Shown here in pieces: positions 58,191 through 64,000 of a DNA stretch of 64,000 bases. Numbering within the stretch: position 1 is the first letter of the stretch; every line of letters starts with the position of its first letter. Position numbers and translations under genes: made by a program. A model generated the notes under the pieces. It was not told the origin of the DNA and searched no databases. It saw nothing but the letters and a program-made list of their open reading frames with translations. This DNA is from Sapria himalayana (Eukaryota; Streptophyta; Magnoliopsida; Malpighiales; Rafflesiaceae), in NCBI GenBank assembly GCA_029783825.1, contig JAREIK010017918.1, positions 2,030,501 through 2,094,500 of the forward strand, read 5' to 3'.

Positions 58191-61100
58191 TAGAGGTGTC
58201 AACCTGCCGGGCCAGCCCGGCACGAGAAAATCCCGTGCCCGGGTAAGGCACGGCCCGTGCCGTGCCGAGGCCAACCAAGCCTTGCGTCGTGCCTGACCCG
58301 GCACTATTCTGTGGCCCGTGACCCGTGGCACGGCACAGAAGCACGGCATTTTCCCCTTCCCGCAAAAAAGACCACGGGTCGGGTCCAATCAGACCAGACC
58401 CGCGGTCCCCCAAGCCGACCCGATTCCCCCCCCCCCCCCCCCCAACAGGCAAAAAAAAAATAAAAAAAAAAATTTAAATTGTAGCCGTTGTATCTCTCAC
58501 CTCCAACGGCTAGGGGGCAGAATCCAACTGCCCTCATGATTCTGCCCCCTAAAAAATTAAAAAAAATCAAAAAAATGACTTTTTTTTAAAAATATATTTT
58601 TTATAATCTATAAATTCCACTCCCCCCTATAACATTTATGTTTTTCATAAATATTTTCTCTCAAATCTCACATTTTCTCTCTCAAAAATCTTGCATCTCT
58701 CTCTCGGGACTCGGGAAGTCGAGATTTCATCATTTGACTTTGCTTTTAAAGAATCTCAACTTGGATTTTGAATTTTGAGCTAAACTGTGATGCACCGTGC
58801 ACGTGATCGATCTCACTGCTTTACCGGGTAATTTATTTTAAGTTTTTTTTACTCTCTGTCTCTCTAATCTCTCGCTCTATACCTAAATTAGATAAATTTT
58901 AAATCTATCCTCTAGTCTCTAAATAAGTATTCTGATTAATAAAAATCATAAAAAATGATAAATACTAATGAAACATATTTAACTTTAGAAAATGAAAATA
59001 TTACACAGAGATCTGAGGCTACTGAAACTTTGATTTCTCTAGTCATCTCAACCCAAATTTCTAAAAAACAAAAAACTAGGAGGACTTCTGTAGTTTGGAC
59101 TCATTTTAATATAATAAACCAAAAAAAATATTAGGGGTGAGAAAGAAGAAATGGCACAGAACAAATATTGTATGAGACTTTTAACATGTAAGAGTTCGTT
59201 TGGGACTAGACACCTTAAAAGGCATGCCGAATTATGCACCAAAAAACATGGTCCATTAGATCCTAGGCAAACTCAACTTAGCATTGTATTTTTGATCGAG
59301 TTCGGTCTCAAAGTTTACTTCATTCATATACTACAGCAAGTTGGGTAGGGACGGCATGACCAGACTTATCACATTGATGAGTCTTCCGATTAGATTTTCG
59401 GAAGATCCAATGGTAGTGCGCATCATGCAGACATATTTTCAGCCCACTTATCGTAGGATTCCTAGGTCCACATCTAAGAATGATATACTAAAATTGTATT
59501 AGGTAAAAAAATAAAAAATAATTAATGAATTTATGACATATAGTGGAGTGGTATCCGTGTCGTCCGATATTTGGACAAGTCACGATGAATCATCTTATGC
59601 ATGTCTCACCAGCCACTATGTAGATTCTAACTGGATTATGAATAAAAAAATTTTAGGATTCTCTGAGATTATTCATCCTCATGATGGCCCGGCCATTTTT
59701 GAGTGTATGATGAAAATCTTTAGGGAATATAAATATCAAAATAAAATTTTTAGTGTCACATTCGATAACGCATCTAATAATGAAGTAGTGATTAACATGT
59801 TTATTAGAAATATTAAAGACGCACTATTAGGAGAAATCTTTCATGTCAAATACATGTATCACGTGATTAACCTGATTGTTCAAGTGGGTATGATGGTGTG
59901 TTCCCATGCATTGGATAATATACGTAATACAATAAATTATATTAGCACTCCTTGCAGACAACAAGAGTTTGGTAGTCTCTATTTGTCTGCAAATCTTAAG
60001 AAGAAGATTTTCCAATCGGATGTGAGATATCATTGGAATTACACGTACCTGATGTTAGAATAATGTGTTGGATAGAAACACGTGATATCCGACTATGTCA
60101 ATAGTAAGAGTGACGAACTTATTATTGACGACACTAACTGAGCTTCAGAAATTTCATTTATGAAATTCCTGAATATTTTTTATGACACGATAAACATGTG
60201 TTCGTCGGTTTATACGCCCACGACTTGCATTGCACTCTGGTGCATATGCAACATTAGTAGCATGTTTAGGAAGTATTGAGCTGACCCGACATTTAGCCAT
60301 ATGGTTGCAAAGATAAAAACCAAGTACTTGAAGTACTGGTCCACCGTTGCATCTCTTTATTGCCTCACTACATGCATGGACCCTAGAGTTAATGTGAAGG
60401 GGTAGAAAACACTCTGACTTACATTTCCTCGTGCATGAACCTGGAAGTGCCACCTAAAGGGTTCATTCACGAAAAATTGACTGACCAGTTCACATACTAC
60501 AATACTAGGTATGGTGGTGGTAGTGGTGAGACAATGATTACGGACTTAGATACCTTATTCAGAGATAATAATTTTTTCATTCAGCTAGCGAGGGAAAAAC
60601 ATCGTGGCAGACCATCACATAGGAGCGAGCTTTCTCGGTACTTAGATACCGATTACTGCTCAATCCTATCACATTCTAATACTAAGAATCTTGATATATT
60701 ACAGTGGTGAAAATCATATGAGTTTACATTTTCCGTGCAATCTAAGATGGCACGGGATCTACTGACTCCTCCGGTGTCGAGCATAGCATCGGAGTCTGCT
60801 TTTTCTGTTGCAGTGAACGTGATTTCGGATAGGAGATCAAAATTACGTTCAGATATTGTTAAGGCATTGGCTTGTTTGAAGGATTGGAAGGATTCGAGCT
60901 TTAGCATCTGTGATGGTGCTGGAGCTAGAACTGGGACCGGGACTACAGCCGCATCCACTGCGATAGCAAAGGAGTTGATTGTTGATGATGATGATCTTGA
61001 TGTTACGATTGATAATGCTCATGATATGCCAATTTACGATTGATGATAATGCTCATGATATGCCGATTTACGATTGATGATAATGCTAATTGGTCATTTT

Positions 61101-61558
61101 TCATTTGGTTTGCTTATGTTTTTTTACTTTTTAATTTTTTTTAACATTATTTATTGATTTATTTATTTTTTTTGTTTTAATTTTTCATTTAAAAATGTAT
61201 AACTCTATTATATAATTCTAATAAATTTTAAACTAATTTTATTTTACATTATAAAAAAAATTTACACTTTGTAAATTTAATAAATTTTAAACAATATTCA
61301 TATTATAAATTTATAATAGTATACATTATCTATAATTTTATATATAATTTAATAATTTATATAATAAAAATTAAAACAATAAAATTTAAAAAAAAAAATT
61401 CCTGGCTCGTAGGGTGGCCCATACGGCCAGGCCCGAGCGGGCCTGGCCAAGCACGGCACAATACAGTAACCACGCCGTGCCTGGCTCGACACGAAAACAC
61501 GGTCGTGCTCTAAAAAAAGGTGCCGGGTCGGCCCGGCCCTGCTCGTTTGACACCTATA
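58191..61558 (+). mobile_element. hAT element D (same family as A and B)
   Basis: A perfect duplication TAAGTAGT lies at 58183-58190 and 61559-61566. The left end is TAGAGGTGTCAACCTGCC and the right end GCTCGTTTGACACCTATA. It is 3,368 bp long, with the transposase on the plus strand in broken frames, the two conserved hairpins at 58377-58402 and 58513-58549, and a C18 run at 58426-58443. Confidence 0.95.
58955..61043 (+). pseudogene. hAT transposase pseudogene, element D
   Basis: The ATG at 58955 opens a frame through TRRTSVVWTHF (first half of the BED finger), ending at a TAG just before MAQNKYCMRLL. The homologue of the B protein then continues in pieces: 59151-59348 (HLKRHAELC finger, QTQLSIVF, frameshift), 59533-60063 (SGVVSVSSDIWTSHDESSYA, SVTFDNASNNE, CSHALDNI), 60435-60710 (FIHEKLTDQF, SRYLDTDYCSIL) and 60735-61043 (SSIASESAFSVAVNVISD dimerisation segment, then the acidic tail DDDDLDVTIDNAHDMP). 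It keeps the N-terminal leader and acidic C-tail that B has lost, so it defines the full gene length of about 695 codons. At least five stops or frameshifts; not functional. Confidence 0.88.
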
Positions 61559-61566
61559 TAAGTAGT

Positions 61567-62352
61567 CATAATCCAGGTCAAGCATCAGTATACAATATCC
61601 TATCTTTCTTATAATTTTTAGAGATCTACTAAATCTATAAGTTAGATTTCAAATAAGAATACAATTACACTAAATATTTTATTCAGCATATCATCAATAT
61701 ATGAATTATGATGGATCAGATTCTATTATTCAAAAATACAAACAATAACATATAAATTAAACAATAACATATATCTTTATACATTGATATAATTCAAAAA
61801 TTTATTTGTTATTAATATTTTAATTTGAGCAAATATACTTTACATATGTATGATATAATAACAAGACAATAAGTTGTTTAAATAAGATGTTTAATTTATG
61901 CATCATTTGGTCTCATCAAGAATCTTTTACAAGAATAGAGAAATAAGGATCTCTCAAATCAAAAAATAGGGTTTCTAAAATTAAAATCCCAATTTAGAAG
62001 AATCCTAAATTAAAAACTTTAATTATGATTTTTAGAATATGTTATCATTATTGATTATAATTTCTCCTGAATTTGGATCTTGATAAATCAATTTACTATT
62101 GATAAATTCAAAACCCTAATTATTATTTCTAGTCAAAATAACAGTGTCGCCTTCCACAAGGGACCTACACAACACACATTATTATGCATACAAAAAAAAA
62201 TGTGCTTATGCACACCTGTGCACACCACCATGCACCTCTACCCTCACTAAGCTGTAAGCATGCCTACAATGTGGGTGCATATAACCCTTTTTGTTTCCTT
62301 TTTTTGAAAGTGTCGCCTTACACACTACCCTAGGGTCTTGTTCCCCATAATA
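61567..62352 (-). other. LTR-S leader region
   Basis: AT-rich near D, then a CACCACC/GTGCAC-rich stretch (62190-62280) before the primer binding site. Its complement reappears at 63780-63960 in the neighbouring element. No gene. Confidence 0.5.
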
Positions 62353-62366
62353 CGACTCTGATACCA
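62353..62366 (-). other. LTR-S primer binding site
   Basis: The minus strand reads TGGTATCAGAGTCG, matching the plant initiator tRNA-Met-type site used by copia elements. Confidence 0.8.
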
Positions 62367-62590
62367 TGTTACAAATTAAATGTGAAAAACAAAATAACAT
62401 TAACTAAAAAATAATTTAAAATAACTTGAAATGGTACAATTTCAACTTCATTACAACTGAAGTAAACTTAACACACATAAAGCCCATAACATGGGGGGCA
62501 AGTTTGCTTGAGGTAGCCCACATGTGCCAGGTCTTTTTGTCCAAGAGATTATATAAATAATGGTAAAAAACAACAAGAACAATTTTCAAC
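62367..62590 (-). repeat. LTR-S 5' LTR
   Basis: Starts TGTTACAAATTAAATG on plus (ends ...GTAACA on minus) next to the primer site; pairs with 57005-57233. Confidence 0.68.
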
Positions 62591-63430
62591 AATGATGATA
62601 GTACACTCAATAAAGAAATATAAACATCGGACCCCAGCCAATAAATAAGAACAAAGATTACTTGGGGCATCCCATGGATGCTCCCACCATAAAAATTACA
62701 CAATTTTTTGTTTATTGTTTTATTTTTATCTGTTGTTATAAGTCACCCAACCCATAGAATGTCCCCATTCGACCAACTCATTATATGGCGGGGGGGGGGG
62801 GGGGGCTGGAACGCAGCACATCTCGTGTTGGGCCAAGCATTTCAGCTTGCATACAAAATCTTTTTCGACATGGCTCAGCTCAACAGCCTACTGACAAAAT
62901 GACCAGAGTGATGCTCGAGACAACCCCAGGTCGGGAAAATATTCTGACCCGAGTTGGAGTTAGAAATTTCTAACCCATACAAAAATTGGATTGGGTTCGG
63001 GCCTAAAACATAGACAACCTAAGGCTAACCAGATTCCAAGAAAAAAAAACCAAAATAATGCCTCACACTAGTTTTTTATATACATAGCAAAACATGCTTG
63101 ATTTGCTTGAGCAATGTAGGCAAGCATGTCATGAACTCAAATTTGATTGGAGCACTTAGAACCAGGATTGCCTAAAAGGCTAAAACCATACCCAAGCTAG
63201 CCTGGACCAAACCAAAGCTAGATGTGTCCAATACTGGGATGCCCAGAATGAACCTGTGCTAGTTTGGGGTCTCGGGATCAAGCCATTTCAGGCCGAGCAT
63301 GTACCAGTACTAGCGCCAGAGTGGTCTTGGATTTTAGCCAGTCCAACCCAATTGGGCACAATGCGGAATTACCCAGGCAGCCTGGATGCCAACGAGCTGT
63401 GTCGAACTACACATTTTTAAAGGTGTTTGC
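62591..63430. mobile_element. GC-rich island with G16 run, probable hAT-derived insertion
   Basis: 62760-63430 is GC-rich with CATGCC-type and GGCC words and a G run at 62790-62805. It separates LTR-S from the 3' half of a related LTR at 63530. No clean TIR or duplication; the frames at 62708-62973 are incidental. Confidence 0.35.
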
Positions 63431-63529
63431 CAACCCAACATAAAAAGCTTAACTTGCATATATTTATTAAGCATGATTTCATTATGTCATTACCTTTTTA
63501 GTTTATTTTTAAATAATGAATTTCTATGC

Positions 63530-64000
63530 GTTGTTTAGTATTGATTTGTATGAAGTTGAATCAACTTATATTATGTTATTTCAAGTTATGTTAAATTAAT
63601 GTCTGCTGTTATTTTTTTATTTTTTCTATATCAATTTATATCAGTGATATCATCCATACCCTAGGGAACAAGACCCTTAAAAAGTATATATATATAAGTT
63701 AGGGTCCTAAACACTAAAAAGTTATATGCAATAGTATTAAAAAAAAAAGAAAAAACAAAAATATTAAAAAAAAAAAGAGAGATTATGTGCGCAGGTGAGC
63801 ATAGTGGTGTTTGCATGGTGGTGTGCACAAGCATGCATCTTTAATTTGTGCACACATATTTCTTTTGTGGAGTGCGCAGGCGCACAATGGTACACAGAGC
63901 ATAGCAGAAGCACATGGTGATGTACGCAGTGGAAAACAACATGCATGGTGGTCCGCTGTTGTGTTTCAGGTGGGGACCCTAACTAGGGTTTCTACTGTAG
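63530..64000 (+). mobile_element. Start of a second LTR-S-type element, opposite orientation
   Basis: 63530-63641 (TGAAGTTGAAT, TTTCAAGTTATGTTAAATTA) matches the 3' half of the LTR-S LTR read from the other strand, followed by a worn primer site GTGATATCATCC. CCCTAGGGAACAAGACCC at 63659-63676 and the GTGGTGTGCAC-rich leader (63790-63850) are inverted copies of 62328-62345 and 62200-62260. It runs out of the window at 64000. Confidence 0.6.

Larger units (their letters stand above)
57005..62590 (-). mobile_element. Small LTR retrotransposon (LTR-S) carrying hAT D
   Basis: Direct repeats at about 57005-57233 and 62367-62590 share AAGCMCMTWAYA, GGGCAAGTTTG/GGGTAAGTTTG, CAAGAGATTATATAAATAA-like and a run before TTTTCAA. 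The sequence CGACTCTGATACCA at 62353-62366 is, on the minus strand, an exact TGGTATCAGAGTCG primer binding site next to the right LTR. CCCCCCTCCCC at 57234-57244 is, on the minus strand, a purine tract next to the left LTR. Without D the element is about 2.2 kb, too short for gag-pol, and no gag or pol motif was found, so it is non-autonomous. Confidence 0.75.

Overview
This is a gene-poor stretch of flowering-plant nuclear DNA. The evidence is the very AT-rich background, Ty1/copia retrotransposon remnants with tRNA-type primer binding sites, several hAT DNA transposons with BED/RNase H-like/dimerisation transposases, and exon-like scraps of plant housekeeping genes (Misato-like, UTP20-like). 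No bacterial operon, CRISPR array or rRNA/tRNA gene was seen. Most long open frames in the window are not genes: GC-rich tandem arrays with units of 11, 22 or 60 bp simply lack stop codons in several frames.

Layout. 1-345 holds two tandem copies of an hAT-type end. 345-2050 is AT-rich, ending in a T-rich simple repeat. 2051-8510 is a decayed copia element on the minus strand with both LTRs; a 1,018-bp non-autonomous hAT element with an 11-bp x25 array sits in its gag (6423-7440). 8766-12458 holds hAT-like and copia debris. 12459-12825 is an exon-like block resembling the Misato (DML1) family. 13563-21550 is a plus-strand copia element split by a 4.4-kb hAT (15738-20131) that itself carries a 391-bp hAT miniature element. 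22480-26700 is a minus-strand copia ruin. 27480-28260 is a UTP20-like pseudogene. 28640-37680 is mostly copia debris, tandem duplications and AT-rich spacer. 37696-38945 is a GC-rich hAT-derived island.

The core of the window is 40200-48998: hAT element A with two later insertions of the same TIR family inside it. B (41496-45216) has a nearly intact transposase. C (46184-47632) is a deletion derivative dominated by a palindromic 22-bp array. Each insertion has a perfect 8-bp target duplication. A fourth member, D (58191-61558), lies inside a small LTR element (about 57005-62590) whose internal region carries an unidentified coding-like segment. The right edge holds the start of a related LTR element in the opposite orientation.

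How the parts relate: B is the likely recent source of transposase. A and D are older autonomous copies with broken transposases, and C and probably E depend on transposase supplied in trans. Older GC-rich islands show TG/CA where B and C have CG, which fits decay of methylated CpG. The nested insertions give a relative order of events: copia bodies first, then F, A and D, then B, C and E. Assignments rest on reading the sequence by eye; identities and family names were not checked against any database.
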